From: Deltaproteobacteria bacterium
GTDB lineage: Bacteria; Desulfobacterota; Binatia; Binatales; Binataceae
Direction: 5' to 3'
DNA length: 40,047 nucleotides
Assembly (NCBI GenBank): GCA_021827495.1
Contig: JAKAVN010000015.1
Coordinates: 1-40,047 of the forward strand
The notes beneath the pieces are model-generated. The model saw only the letters and a list, made by a program, of their open reading frames with translations. It was not told where the DNA came from and searched no databases. This document shows, in pieces, positions 32,183 to 40,047 of this stretch. The position numbers and the translations under genes were made by a program. Every line of letters begins with the position of its first letter. Position 1 is the stretch's first letter.

Positions 32183-33559
32183 TCAGGCCCGCTTGGCCCA
32201 ATCGCCGGCGCGCGCGGCAACGGCGGCGGCCGCCGCATGCCCCGACGCGACGGCGCTCTCGATCGTCGCCGGCAGGCCGGTCTGAATCCAGTCGCCGGCC
32301 AGGAAAAAGTTTGAGATTGGCGTCGCCAGGCTTGGCCGCAAGCGGTCGCACTCGGGCGACGGCGCCATCGTGGCCTGCTTCTCCTTGAGCACCAGCGCCT
32401 TGAGCAGGCGGGCGCCGCGCGACGCCGGGATCATCGCATTCAAATCGCCGGTGACGAGATCGAGCAACTCTTCGTTGCCCGCGTCAACCAGCTTGCGCGC
32501 GCCGCTGATGACGAAGCTCAAATAGCCGTTGGCGCGCTCTCCATGCTCGGCAAAGATGCGGCGCTTGTTGAAGAGCCATTGCGTGGCCGTGCCGACGAAG
32601 CCGACGAAGACGGCATCGGTGATTTCGCGGTCGAACCAGGCATGGACGCAGATAATCGGCGACGAAGTGATCTCGCCCAGATGCGCGAAGAACGGATCGG
32701 CGCCGGCCCCTTCGGGCAGCAGGCGCACGAGCTGCGCGGGCGGCACGGCGGCGATAAAATTGGCGGCCTGCAAGCGCCGCCCATCGCGCAGCCGCACGCC
32801 GCTAACCGTCCCCGGCGCGGCGAACTCCAGCGTCTCGACCGCGGCGTGCGTCTCGACCAGGCCGCCACCGGCCTCGATGATCCGCACCGAGCCGGGGCAG
32901 TAGAGATCGCTCAGCCCGACCCTGGCGTAGACGAAGGCGGAGTCGGAGCGGCGCGCGAAAAACGCGCGCTTGAAGACCCCGGCCAGCAGCGCCGCGGAGG
33001 CAAGTTCAGGGTCCTCGTTGAGCGTCGCAATCGCCAGCGGATACCAGAAGCATCGCCGCGCCCGCTCGCCCTGCCCCAGCACCTCCATCAGCGCCGCCAC
33101 CGTGGCCTGGCTCAACCGCGCGCGGTCGTAGCGATGCATCCGCAGCATCCTGAGCCCCGCCCTCATCGCGCTCAGCCGTTCACGGAGCGTCAGCAGCCGG
33201 TAGCGCATCAGGGCGGCGGCCATGTGCAGCGGACCCGGCAGGCGCGCGGTTTTGAGCATACCGGCGCGCCCGCCGCGTTCGACCATCGCGATCGCGAGGT
33301 TGCGCTGAAACACCAACTGGCCGCGCGCGCCGATACCATCGAGAAACTTGAGCGTCTCGGCGTAGCATCCCATCAGCACGTGCTGGCCGTTGTCGACGAA
33401 GTCGCCGCTCTCGGTGTCGGCGAACGAATAGGCGCGGCCGCCCAGGGCCGGCTTGCGCTCGAGCACGGCCACGCGAAAGCCCCGCTTGGCAAGCGCCACG
33501 GCGGCGCTCAGCCCGGCGAAGCCGCCGCCGATCACGACCACGTCGCGCGGCTCGACCAT
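32183..33559 (-). CDS. hpnE: Hydroxysqualene dehydroxylase / squalene-associated FAD desaturase HpnE
   Basis: A 458-residue flavoprotein of the phytoene desaturase/amine oxidase fold. The N-terminal FAD motif is VIGGGFAGLSAAVAL with E35 ending the second strand, then GGRAYSF; the C-terminus has FFLAGDWIQTGLPATIESAV, the second FAD signature. HpnE reduces hydroxysqualene to squalene, the third step of the HpnD-HpnC-HpnE route (established). The ATG touches the stop codon of hpnD with no gap, indicating translational coupling. Confidence 0.9.
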   Translation of the reverse strand: MVEPRDVVVIGGGFAGLSAAVALAKRGFRVAVLERKPALGGRAYSFADTESGDFVDNGQHVLMGCYAETLKFLDGIGARGQLVFQRNLAIAMVERGGRAGMLKTARLPGPLHMAAALMRYRLLTLRERLSAMRAGLRMLRMHRYDRARLSQATVAALMEVLGQGERARRCFWYPLAIATLNEDPELASAALLAGVFKRAFFARRSDSAFVYARVGLSDLYCPGSVRIIEAGGGLVETHAAVETLEFAAPGTVSGVRLRDGRRLQAANFIAAVPPAQLVRLLPEGAGADPFFAHLGEITSSPIICVHAWFDREITDAVFVGFVGTATQWLFNKRRIFAEHGERANGYLSFVISGARKLVDAGNEELLDLVTGDLNAMIPASRGARLLKALVLKEKQATMAPSPECDRLRPSLATPISNFFLAGDWIQTGLPATIESAVASGHAAAAAVAARAGDWAKRA

Positions 33560-34438
33560 CTAGGCCTGGCTCCTGGCGCGCAGCCGCGTGCCGGCCCACG
33601 TGCGGCCGACCAGGTAGAGCTTGCGCGGGGTCGAGAGCCGATAGCGCCGCCCGATCACGCCGCAGCCCTGGCTCGCGATTCGCTCGAGCAGCGCTTGGTA
33701 AATGGAGCGCATCGCTTCCGCACAGACCATCGCGGCGCGGTCCTCGGCGGGCAACGCCTGTTCGGCTTGCGCGTAGAACGAGCGCGCGCGCTCGACCTCG
33801 AACGCCAGCAGGCGGCGCAGCTCGAGGGTGTCGATGCCGCGCAGGATCTCGTCCTCGCGCACGCCGAAGCGGGCGAGGTCCTCCAGCGGCAGATAGATCC
33901 GGCCGCGGCCGGCGTCCTCGCTTACGTCGCGGATAATGTTGGTTAGCTGGAACGCGATGCCGAGGTGCTCGGCGTACTGGCGGGCGCGCGGGTTGCGGTA
34001 GCCGAAAATTTCGATGCAGACCAGGCCGACCGCCGAGGCGACGCGGTGGCAGTACAGCCGCAACTCCTCGAAGCTCGCGTAGCGCGTGCGTCCAAGGTCC
34101 ATCTCGACGCCATCGATTATCTCCTCGAAGTAGCGGCGCGGGATCGCGAAGCGGCGCACGTTATGGGCGAGCGCGCGGGAAATCGGATGGGCCGGCGTGC
34201 CGTTGAAAATGCGCTCGAGCTCCTCGCGCCAGCGCGCGAGCAGTTCGGCGGGATGGCCCACCGACTGGTCGTCGGCGATATCGTCGACAAAGCGGCAAAA
34301 CGCGTAGACCGAGTACAGCGCCTGGCGGCGCGCGGCCGGCAGCAGCATGAAGGCATAGTAGAAATTGGACGAGGAGCGGCGCGTGATCGACGCGCAATGC
34401 GCATAATCCTCCTCCAGCGCCGCCGCCGCTCCGGGCAT
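33560..34438 (-). CDS. hpnD: Presqualene diphosphate synthase HpnD
   Basis: A 292-residue all-helical prenyltransferase of the squalene/phytoene synthase family. The first Asp-rich motif is DDIAD (52-56 from the chosen start) and the second is NIIRDVSEDAGRGRIYLP; SSSNFYYAF and YCHRVASAVG are family landmarks. HpnD condenses two farnesyl diphosphates to presqualene diphosphate. I chose ATG 34438 because the conserved fold begins there; the longer reading overlaps hpnC out of frame. It begins 19 bases after the hpnC stop. Alone it could be confused with phytoene synthase, but the HpnC-HpnE context decides. Confidence 0.88.
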   Translation of the reverse strand: MPGAAAALEEDYAHCASITRRSSSNFYYAFMLLPAARRQALYSVYAFCRFVDDIADDQSVGHPAELLARWREELERIFNGTPAHPISRALAHNVRRFAIPRRYFEEIIDGVEMDLGRTRYASFEELRLYCHRVASAVGLVCIEIFGYRNPRARQYAEHLGIAFQLTNIIRDVSEDAGRGRIYLPLEDLARFGVREDEILRGIDTLELRRLLAFEVERARSFYAQAEQALPAEDRAAMVCAEAMRSIYQALLERIASQGCGVIGRRYRLSTPRKLYLVGRTWAGTRLRARSQA

Positions 34439-34457
34439 CGCCGCCGCCGCGATGCGC

Positions 34458-35384
34458 TCAGGTTTCAAGCCGCCCCCGCAGCGCCCGCCATCCCAGGCGC
34501 AGGTAGTCCAGCTTGCCAAGCGCGGGCCGCTGCCGAAACACGTCATAGCCGGCGCGTTCGATGGCGTTCAGGATCGCCAGCCCTCCGCCCGCGAACATCA
34601 TGATGTCGCGGCCGAGCCGCCGGTCGACCATCCGGGCGAGCGCCGCGCCCGCCACCAGCAATTCGCGTGCGCCGGCGGCCTCATGCCGCATCAGTGCGAT
34701 GAAGCTCGAGTTGGTGTGATGCAGGCGCAGCTCATCGAGGCTCACGCCGAACCGCGCCAGGTCCTGGCGCGGCAGATAGACGCGCCCCTTGTCGAGGTCG
34801 ATGGCGATGTCCTGCCAAAAGTTGGCGAGTTGAAGCCCGCTGCACACCTTGTCGGCGAGCTGCTGGCGTTCGGCGTCGCCGTAGCCAAACAGATAGAGCA
34901 CCAGCCGACCGACGGGATTGGCCGAGTAGCGCGAGTACTCGAGCAGGTCGCCAATGGTCTCGAAGCCGCGGAACTCGAGGTCGGAGCGAAACGCCTTGAG
35001 CAGGTCGGCAAACGGCTGGCGGGGAATAGCGAAGCGGCGGGCGGTGTCGGCCAGCGCGACAAACACCGGATGGCGCGGCGCGCCGGCGTAAGCCAAATCG
35101 AGTTCACGCTCCCATTCATCGAGCTTGGCGGGGTCGTGCTCCTCGTCGGCGAAGTCGTCGGCCATGCGCGCGTATGCGTAAATCGCATGCATGTGCTTGC
35201 GCATCGCGCGCGGCATCAGCCACGACGCGATGGTGAAATTTTCGTAATGCGTCCGCGCCAGGCGCGAGCAGAAATCGTAGGCTTCGGCGAGTGCGGCGGC
35301 GCCCCTGGGTTCGGCCACCGGCGCAGGGGTGGCGCGCGCGCCGGGCGCACAGGCGGAACTGCGGTTGGCACCCCCGGCGTCCAC
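34458..35384 (-). CDS. hpnC: Hydroxysqualene synthase HpnC
   Basis: A second squalene/phytoene synthase-family protein, about 308 residues from the chosen start. The motifs are ARTHYENFTIASWLMP, DDFADEE (first Asp-rich) and NFWQDIAIDLDKGRVYLP (second). HpnC converts presqualene diphosphate to hydroxysqualene. The start is uncertain: a GTG at 35384 sits one base after the dxr stop (TGACGTG) and would be translationally coupled. An ATG at 35447 inside dxr, with GAGG before it, would add 21 residues of low-complexity sequence. The conserved fold begins near residue 50 of the longest reading. Confidence 0.85.
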   Translation of the reverse strand: MDAGGANRSSACAPGARATPAPVAEPRGAAALAEAYDFCSRLARTHYENFTIASWLMPRAMRKHMHAIYAYARMADDFADEEHDPAKLDEWERELDLAYAGAPRHPVFVALADTARRFAIPRQPFADLLKAFRSDLEFRGFETIGDLLEYSRYSANPVGRLVLYLFGYGDAERQQLADKVCSGLQLANFWQDIAIDLDKGRVYLPRQDLARFGVSLDELRLHHTNSSFIALMRHEAAGARELLVAGAALARMVDRRLGRDIMMFAGGGLAILNAIERAGYDVFRQRPALGKLDYLRLGWRALRGRLET

Positions 35385-35385
35385 G

Positions 35386-36561
35386 TCAGAGGCTCGCGGC
35401 AGGCGCCTGTCCGATAAGCTCCTGCGCCTGGGCGCGGGCCCATCCATCGACCTCGTAGAGATCCTCCAACGTGCGCGCGGGGCTGTTCTTATGGCGCGTC
35501 ATCACGGTCTCGATATGGCGCGGGATGTCGGCGAAGCGCGCCCGCCCGCCCAGGAAGGCCGCGACCAATTCCTCATTGGCGGCGTTGAGGCAGGCCGCCA
35601 TCGTGCCACCCGCCTCGAGCGCCTGGTAGGCGAGCCGCAAGCATGGAAAACGCGCCAGATCCGGGTCTTCGAAAGTCAGGCTGCCGCGCTCGGCGAGCGA
35701 GAGCGATTTGAGATGGTCGAGCGGCAGACGGTCGGGAAAGGCGAGCGCGTAAGCGACCGGAATCGCCATGTCCGGCTCGGCCATCTCGGCGATCACCGAG
35801 CCGTCGATCATCTCGACCATCGAATGGATGACGCTTTGCGGATGAATGACGACGGCGATGCGCGCGGCGGGGAGATCGAACAGCCAGTGCGCCTCGATTA
35901 CTTCGAGCCCCTTGTTCATCAAGGTCGCGGAATCGATCGTGATCTTGTGGCCCATCCGCCAGGTTGGATGATTGAGCGCCTCGGCCACCGTTACTGACGC
36001 GAAGCGCGCGGACGGGAGGCGGAGAAACGGACCGCCTGAAGCGGTCAAAATGATGCGCTTGAGCGAGGCCCGGCCGCGTCCCTCCAGGCATTGGAAAATC
36101 GCGTTGTGTTCGCTGTCCACCGGCAGCAGCCGCACGCCGCGCGCGCCCACCGCGCGCGTCATCAGCTCGCCCGCGATCACCAGCACTTCCTTGTTGGCGA
36201 AGGCGATGTCTTTGCCGGCCGCGATCGCGGCCAGCGTCGGACCGAGTCCGCGCGCGCCGACCAGGGCCGAAACGACGATCGTGGCCGCGGGATGAGTCGC
36301 GGCGGCGACCGCGCCCTCGCGCCCGTGATGGATTTCGGTCCCGCACGACGGGCCCAGCCGGCGCTCAAGTTCGCCCGCCAGTTCGGCGGTGGCGACCGAG
36401 ACCAGTTCCGGACGGTGGCGCTCGACCTGGCGGACCAGGAGATCGAGATTGCGCCCGGCCGCCATCGCCACCACGCGGAAACGGTCGCGAAAGCGCTCCA
36501 CCACGTCGAGCGTGGTGACGCCGACCGAGCCCGTGGAGCCGAGAATTGTGATCGACTTCAC
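35386..36561 (-). CDS. dxr: 1-deoxy-D-xylulose 5-phosphate reductoisomerase
   Basis: The committed enzyme of the MEP isoprenoid pathway (DXP to MEP, NADPH-dependent), 391 residues. The NADPH motif is GSTGSVG (8-14); ANKEVLV, PVDSEHNAIFQ and the metal/substrate segment DSATLMNKGLEVIEAHWLF are all present, so it looks active. It uses a GTG start with AAGAGG about 5 bases upstream. Lying between the hopene cyclase and hpnC, 16 bases after the former, it probably couples precursor supply to squalene and hopanoid output. In many bacteria dxr sits instead in the cdsA-rseP cluster. Confidence 0.93.
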   Translation of the reverse strand: MKSITILGSTGSVGVTTLDVVERFRDRFRVVAMAAGRNLDLLVRQVERHRPELVSVATAELAGELERRLGPSCGTEIHHGREGAVAAATHPAATIVVSALVGARGLGPTLAAIAAGKDIAFANKEVLVIAGELMTRAVGARGVRLLPVDSEHNAIFQCLEGRGRASLKRIILTASGGPFLRLPSARFASVTVAEALNHPTWRMGHKITIDSATLMNKGLEVIEAHWLFDLPAARIAVVIHPQSVIHSMVEMIDGSVIAEMAEPDMAIPVAYALAFPDRLPLDHLKSLSLAERGSLTFEDPDLARFPCLRLAYQALEAGGTMAACLNAANEELVAAFLGGRARFADIPRHIETVMTRHKNSPARTLEDLYEVDGWARAQAQELIGQAPAASL

Positions 36562-36577
36562 GTCTGCCTCTTGGGAC

Positions 36578-38557
36578 TCAGCGCGCGGCGCGTTCCGCCA
36601 TCCGTTTGCTCAGGCGCCCCAGCGCCAGCAGCGGAAAGTAGTGCGCGTAGAGATGGTAGCTCAGGTAGAAATGGTTGGGAAAGCCGGTGCCGGTGAACTC
36701 GGTCTCCTCCCAGTCGCCGCTCTCGCGCTGGCGCTCCACGAGCCATTGCATGCCGCGCATCAGGTGCGGACCGATGCCGTTCTCGCCGGCCAGCAGCCCG
36801 ATCATCGCCCACGCGGTTTGCGATGGCGTGCTGGTGCCGCGGCCGCGCCAAGCCGGGTCCTTGTCGCTCAGGCAACTCTCGCCCCATCCACCGTCTTCGT
36901 TCTGCTTGGACTTGAGCCACTCCACCGCGCGTTTGATCCACGGCTCGCCCGGGTCAACGCCGATCGCGCGCAGTCCGGAGAGCGCCGTGCCGGTGCCGTA
37001 AATATAGTTGACGCCCCAGCGCCCCCACCACGAGCCGTCGTCCTCCTGCTCGCGCTTGAGCCATGCGATCGCGCGGCGGGCGACCGGGTGGTCGGCGCGG
37101 TAGCCCACCGCCGCCATCATCTCGAGCACGCGGCCGGTCAAATCGGGGCAGGTCGGATCGGTGGCCGACTCGGTGTCGGCGGCGAAGGTCGCGTAGTTGA
37201 ACCAGGTCGCCTTGTTGTCGACGTCGAAGGCGGCGAAGCCGCCGTCCTTCGACTGCATGCCCATCACCCAGTTGGCGCCGCGGCTGATCGCGCGCTCGCG
37301 GGCGTCGGCATCGTCGGCGGCGGAATCGGCCAGCACTATGAGGATGGCCGCCGCGTCGTCGACGTCGGGATACCAATCATTGAAGAACTGGAAGGCCCAT
37401 CCGCCGGGCTCCAGATGGGGCCGTTTAATCGACCAGTCGCCGCGCTTGAAGATCTGGTGATCGATGAGCCACTTCGAGGCGTCGCGCAGCGCGGGATGCC
37501 CGGCCGGAAGGCCTGAATCGATCAGCCCCTTGGCGGCGAGCGCGGTGTCCCAGTTGGGCGAAACGCAGGGCTGGAAAAGGATCGAGTCGCCGCGGTCCCA
37601 GATAAGCTCGCGGGTCGCCTCGAGCGCCTTTTTGATCACCGGATGGTCGTTGCGGTAGCCGAGCCCCTTGAGCGCCATCGCGCTGAGCAGATAGCAGGGC
37701 TGGATTCCGCCCCACGATCCGTTGGCGTCCTGATGGTCGAGCAGCCAGCGCTCGGCGCGCGCCACGGCGTCCCTGCGCAGGCCTTTCAAGTGATGGCGGT
37801 CGTAAAGGCGCAGGAGCTGGTCAGCCAGGTTGAAAAATTGGCGCGGCGACCACCAATGCGCCGGCCGCGGCAGCTCGAACTTGGTGAAATGCGGCGGCTG
37901 GATGTAAAGCTCGAGCACGCCCTCGCGCCAGTCGATCTCGACTACCGGCCGCCCCGCCCGCAGCAGCATCAGCGCGACCAGCGTGGCGCGCGCCCATGAA
38001 GAAAGCTCGTAGATATTAACCGGGAGCCAGTCGGGGGTGAGAATCCATTCCACCGGCAGCGCGGTAGTGCAATCCCACGGCACCTGGTTCATCGCCGCGA
38101 GGTAAAAGCGGGCGAGCGTGCCGGAGCGGGCGATTCCGCCCCGCGCGAGAATCCAGCGCCGCGCCTGCATCATCTGCTCGTCGCCGGCGCGCAGTCCGGC
38201 CAGCTTGAGCGCGAAATAGGCCTCGATCGAGGTCGAGAGATCGCCCTCGCCGCCGGGAAACAGGTTCCAACTGCCGTCGGGCTGCTGGATCTCGAGCAAG
38301 TGGCGCCGCAGCTTGGCCTCCGTGGCGGGGTCACTGACGCCCATGAAGCGGTTGAAGATGATGAACTCGGCGTTCATCTCGGCGTTGGCCTCGAGCGCCG
38401 CCTGCCAGTAGCCCTCGGGATGCTGCAGCGCCAGCAAGGCGCGCTGGGCATGGTCGATGGTGGACCGCAGCTTGTCGGCGGATTCATCGTGCGGGGCAGG
38501 CGCGACGAAGGTCCGCTCCGGGGCTCCGCCGTTGGCGCTTTCGATAGCTTCACTCAT
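36578..38557 (-). CDS. shc: Squalene-hopene cyclase
   Basis: A 659-residue terpene cyclase, monotopic on the inner membrane, that converts squalene to hopene and hopanol. The catalytic acid motif is D398-V-D400-D401 in WYPDVDDAA, matching D374-D377 of the Alicyclobacillus enzyme. Several QW repeats are visible (QPDGSWN, DANGSWGG, SKDGGFAAF, EDDGSWWGRWG, NEDGGWGES). The length is typical. The gene lies second after the partial prenyl synthetase in the operon, preceded by an 80-base gap after the dehydrogenase. The GCAGGA before the ATG is far (about 13 bases), so initiation may be modest. Also named hpnF. Confidence 0.94.
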   Translation of the reverse strand: MSEAIESANGGAPERTFVAPAPHDESADKLRSTIDHAQRALLALQHPEGYWQAALEANAEMNAEFIIFNRFMGVSDPATEAKLRRHLLEIQQPDGSWNLFPGGEGDLSTSIEAYFALKLAGLRAGDEQMMQARRWILARGGIARSGTLARFYLAAMNQVPWDCTTALPVEWILTPDWLPVNIYELSSWARATLVALMLLRAGRPVVEIDWREGVLELYIQPPHFTKFELPRPAHWWSPRQFFNLADQLLRLYDRHHLKGLRRDAVARAERWLLDHQDANGSWGGIQPCYLLSAMALKGLGYRNDHPVIKKALEATRELIWDRGDSILFQPCVSPNWDTALAAKGLIDSGLPAGHPALRDASKWLIDHQIFKRGDWSIKRPHLEPGGWAFQFFNDWYPDVDDAAAILIVLADSAADDADARERAISRGANWVMGMQSKDGGFAAFDVDNKATWFNYATFAADTESATDPTCPDLTGRVLEMMAAVGYRADHPVARRAIAWLKREQEDDGSWWGRWGVNYIYGTGTALSGLRAIGVDPGEPWIKRAVEWLKSKQNEDGGWGESCLSDKDPAWRGRGTSTPSQTAWAMIGLLAGENGIGPHLMRGMQWLVERQRESGDWEETEFTGTGFPNHFYLSYHLYAHYFPLLALGRLSKRMAERAAR

Positions 38558-38637
38558 AAGATTCGAGATTCCTGCTGGTTATAGATCGGAGCGCTGGACT
38601 CGGATTCCCCAACCCCCGCCCCGCTTCGCGCCACCGC

Positions 38638-39720
38638 CTAGGGCACGATCGCGCACTTCAGCACCGTACCGCGCTCGAGCATCTCAAACACCCCGGCGAT
38701 ATCCGCCAGCGGACGATGCGCATTGATGATGCGGCCGGCACCGAGGTGGCCATCCGCGAGCAGCCGGTGGGCGCGGCGCACGTCGCGCGGGCGAAAATGA
38801 AACGGGGCGATCAGCGTAAGATTGTCGTAATGCATGCGGCGCGTGTCGATGTCCAACGTGGTCCCGGCGGCACAGCCGCCGAAAAACACCACCCGGCCGC
38901 CGCGCCGCACACGCGCGAACGCGTCGCGCCATCCCGCCACCTGCCCGGTGCATTCGATCACCAGGTCGGGCCCGAAGCCATCGTTGAGCCGCGCGACTTC
39001 GGCCGCCGGATCGCCCGCGGCGGCGTCGATCACGTGATCGGCGCCGAGCCGCTCCGCCCATTGCAGCCGATCGGCGCCGCGTCCCGCGACCGCGACCTCG
39101 CGCACGCCGGCCGCGCGCAGCGCCAGCATGTGGAGCAGGCCGAAGGCGCCCGCGCCAATTATCAGCACGCTCTCCGCCGACGCGGGCCGCGCCAGCGCCT
39201 GCGCATGGATCACGCAGGAAAGCGGCTCGAGCAGCGCCGCCTCTTCGAAAGAAAGCGCGGCGGGCTTGCGAAAGGCGTTGCAGGCGACGACCCGGGCGGG
39301 CAGCAGCAGAAAATCCGCGTACGCGCCCATGACCATTTTCTCCATCGCCTGCGGGCACAGATTTTCCTGCCCGCGGCGGCAATGGAAGCACGCTCCGCAA
39401 GGCGCGGTCGGCGCCGCCATCAACTCGTCGCCGGGCTTGAACTGGGTTACGCCTTCGCCAATTTCGACCACCACGCCCGCGAACTCGTGCCCGAAGGGCG
39501 TGGGCAGACGCCACATCGGATGGCCGCGGCAATAGGTCTTGAGATCGGTGCCGCAGCTCAGCGCGCATTTGACCTGGAGCAGCAGCTCGCCGGGGCCTGG
39601 ACGCGGCGGGCTGAAGCCGCACAGCCGCAGATCGCCCGGCGCGAACAGCACGGCCTGGCGCGCACGAGCCCGCCCCGGCGCGACCGATCCGCAAACCGCT
39701 TCGGCGCCGATTGGCTTCAC
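38638..39720 (-). CDS. Zinc-dependent alcohol dehydrogenase-like protein (MDR)
   Basis: A 360-residue medium-chain dehydrogenase. Catalytic zinc ligands lie in SCGTD and GHEFAGVV; the structural zinc lobe has four cysteines in CGACFHCRRGQENLC; the cofactor site is IGAGAFGLLH. It is similar to threonine/sorbitol-type dehydrogenases, but the substrate is unknown. The GTG start at 39720 overlaps the upstream prenyl synthetase stop as GTGA, so it is translationally coupled to that gene. This placement inside an isoprenoid operon suggests a polyprenol or hopanoid alcohol substrate, an inference only. Confidence 0.82.
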   Translation of the reverse strand: MKPIGAEAVCGSVAPGRARARQAVLFAPGDLRLCGFSPPRPGPGELLLQVKCALSCGTDLKTYCRGHPMWRLPTPFGHEFAGVVVEIGEGVTQFKPGDELMAAPTAPCGACFHCRRGQENLCPQAMEKMVMGAYADFLLLPARVVACNAFRKPAALSFEEAALLEPLSCVIHAQALARPASAESVLIIGAGAFGLLHMLALRAAGVREVAVAGRGADRLQWAERLGADHVIDAAAGDPAAEVARLNDGFGPDLVIECTGQVAGWRDAFARVRRGGRVVFFGGCAAGTTLDIDTRRMHYDNLTLIAPFHFRPRDVRRAHRLLADGHLGAGRIINAHRPLADIAGVFEMLERGTVLKCAIVP

Positions 39721-40047
39721 AGCCTGCGCTCCACGGCGAAGCTCGCGAGCGACCGCAGCGGTTCGGCGCGCTGGTCGAAACTGTCGAGCGCCTGGTGCGC
39801 GCGGCGCTCCAGCTCGCGCGCGAACCGCCATGACTGGTCCAGCCCGATCAACCGGGGATAGGTGTTCTTGCCGTGCGCGAGGTCCTTGCCGGTGCGCTTG
39901 CCCATCTGTTCGGTCGAGGCCTCGACGTCGAGAATATCGTCGATCACCTGGAAGGCGAGCCCGAGCGCGCGCGCGTAGGCCTCGAGCGCCTCGAGCTGGG
40001 CTTCGCCGGCGCCGCCCAGGCGCGCGCCGCCGCGCACGGCGAGATCG
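39717..40047 (-). CDS. Polyprenyl (farnesyl-type) diphosphate synthase, C-terminal part
   Basis: The C-terminal 109 residues of an IspA/GGPS-type prenyl synthetase; the frame runs off the right window edge. The second Asp-rich motif is IDDILDVEAS, followed by GKRTGKDLAHGKNTYP, the classic C-terminal signature. It would supply farnesyl (or geranylgeranyl) diphosphate to HpnD. The first Asp-rich motif, which would help fix chain length, lies outside. It is the first visible gene of the operon, overlapping the dehydrogenase start by 4 bases. Confidence 0.85.
   Translation of the reverse strand, partial: DLAVRGGARLGGAGEAQLEALEAYARALGLAFQVIDDILDVEASTEQMGKRTGKDLAHGKNTYPRLIGLDQSWRFARELERRAHQALDSFDQRAEPLRSLASFAVERRL

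Noticed and set aside
32543-33946. A long plus-strand frame over hpnE and hpnD
   Set aside because: It has biased composition, no recognisable motif, and lies antisense to two clear enzymes.

Overview
The window is a GC-rich, densely coded bacterial chromosome segment with no RNA genes, prophage, IS element or CRISPR array that I can see. The gene mix (hopanoid and carotenoid-type genes, two CaiB/BaiF CoA-transferases, acyl-CoA dehydrogenase, SDR, crotonase, Fur, ECF sigma factor, Dxr, and a Sec-type relative of glycine/betaine reductase protein B) suits a deep-branching Proteobacteria/Desulfobacterota-like lineage such as Candidatus Binatota. That placement is inference from gene content, not a phylogeny.

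Left part (1-12.0 kb): a 5'-truncated phosphodiesterase/alkaline-phosphatase-family gene converges on an MFS transporter. Next come an SppA-type signal peptide peptidase, a small ferritin-like protein, a family III CoA-transferase, a Fur regulator behind a small unknown gene, and a tandem-domain universal stress protein. A visibly less GC-rich insert at 9.0-10.3 kb codes for a Dam-type adenine methyltransferase fused to a PD-(D/E)XK-like domain. A DsbA-like isomerase, a Nudix hydrolase and a 69-residue unknown protein follow.

Middle part (12.4-20.1 kb): a gamma-glutamyltranspeptidase is followed by a cyclase-family hydrolase whose two ends lie out of frame with its core. Then comes a tandem array of three glycine-zipper, glutamine-tailed lipoproteins, preceded by a decayed fourth copy. 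On the other strand are an ECF sigma factor and an O6-alkylguanine transferase with an Ada-type four-cysteine module at its C-terminus (the reverse of Ada's order). Next is a gene that ordinary gene calling splits in two but which reads through an in-frame UGA as a selenoprotein of the GrdB family. A perfect 8-bp stem with a 3-nt loop, in bacterial SECIS position, lies just after the UGA. An RluA-type pseudouridine synthase ends this part.

Right-centre (20.2-25.3 kb): SDR and acyl-CoA dehydrogenase genes on the minus strand diverge from crotonase and CoA-transferase genes on the plus strand, an acyl-CoA catabolic module. A DUF1097-like membrane protein follows.

Right end (25.7-40.0 kb): an M1 aminopeptidase, hpnK and the oppositely oriented hpnG lie beside a long, tightly packed minus-strand operon. 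In transcription order it reads polyprenyl synthetase (cut by the window edge), Zn-dependent dehydrogenase, squalene-hopene cyclase, dxr, hpnC, hpnD, hpnE, hpnA and a CruF/DUF422 carotenoid-type membrane protein. Together these encode supply of isoprenoid precursor (Dxr), prenyl diphosphate chain building, the three-step HpnD-HpnC-HpnE route to squalene, cyclisation to hopene and side-chain processing (HpnG). HpnH, which makes the HpnG substrate, is not in the window.
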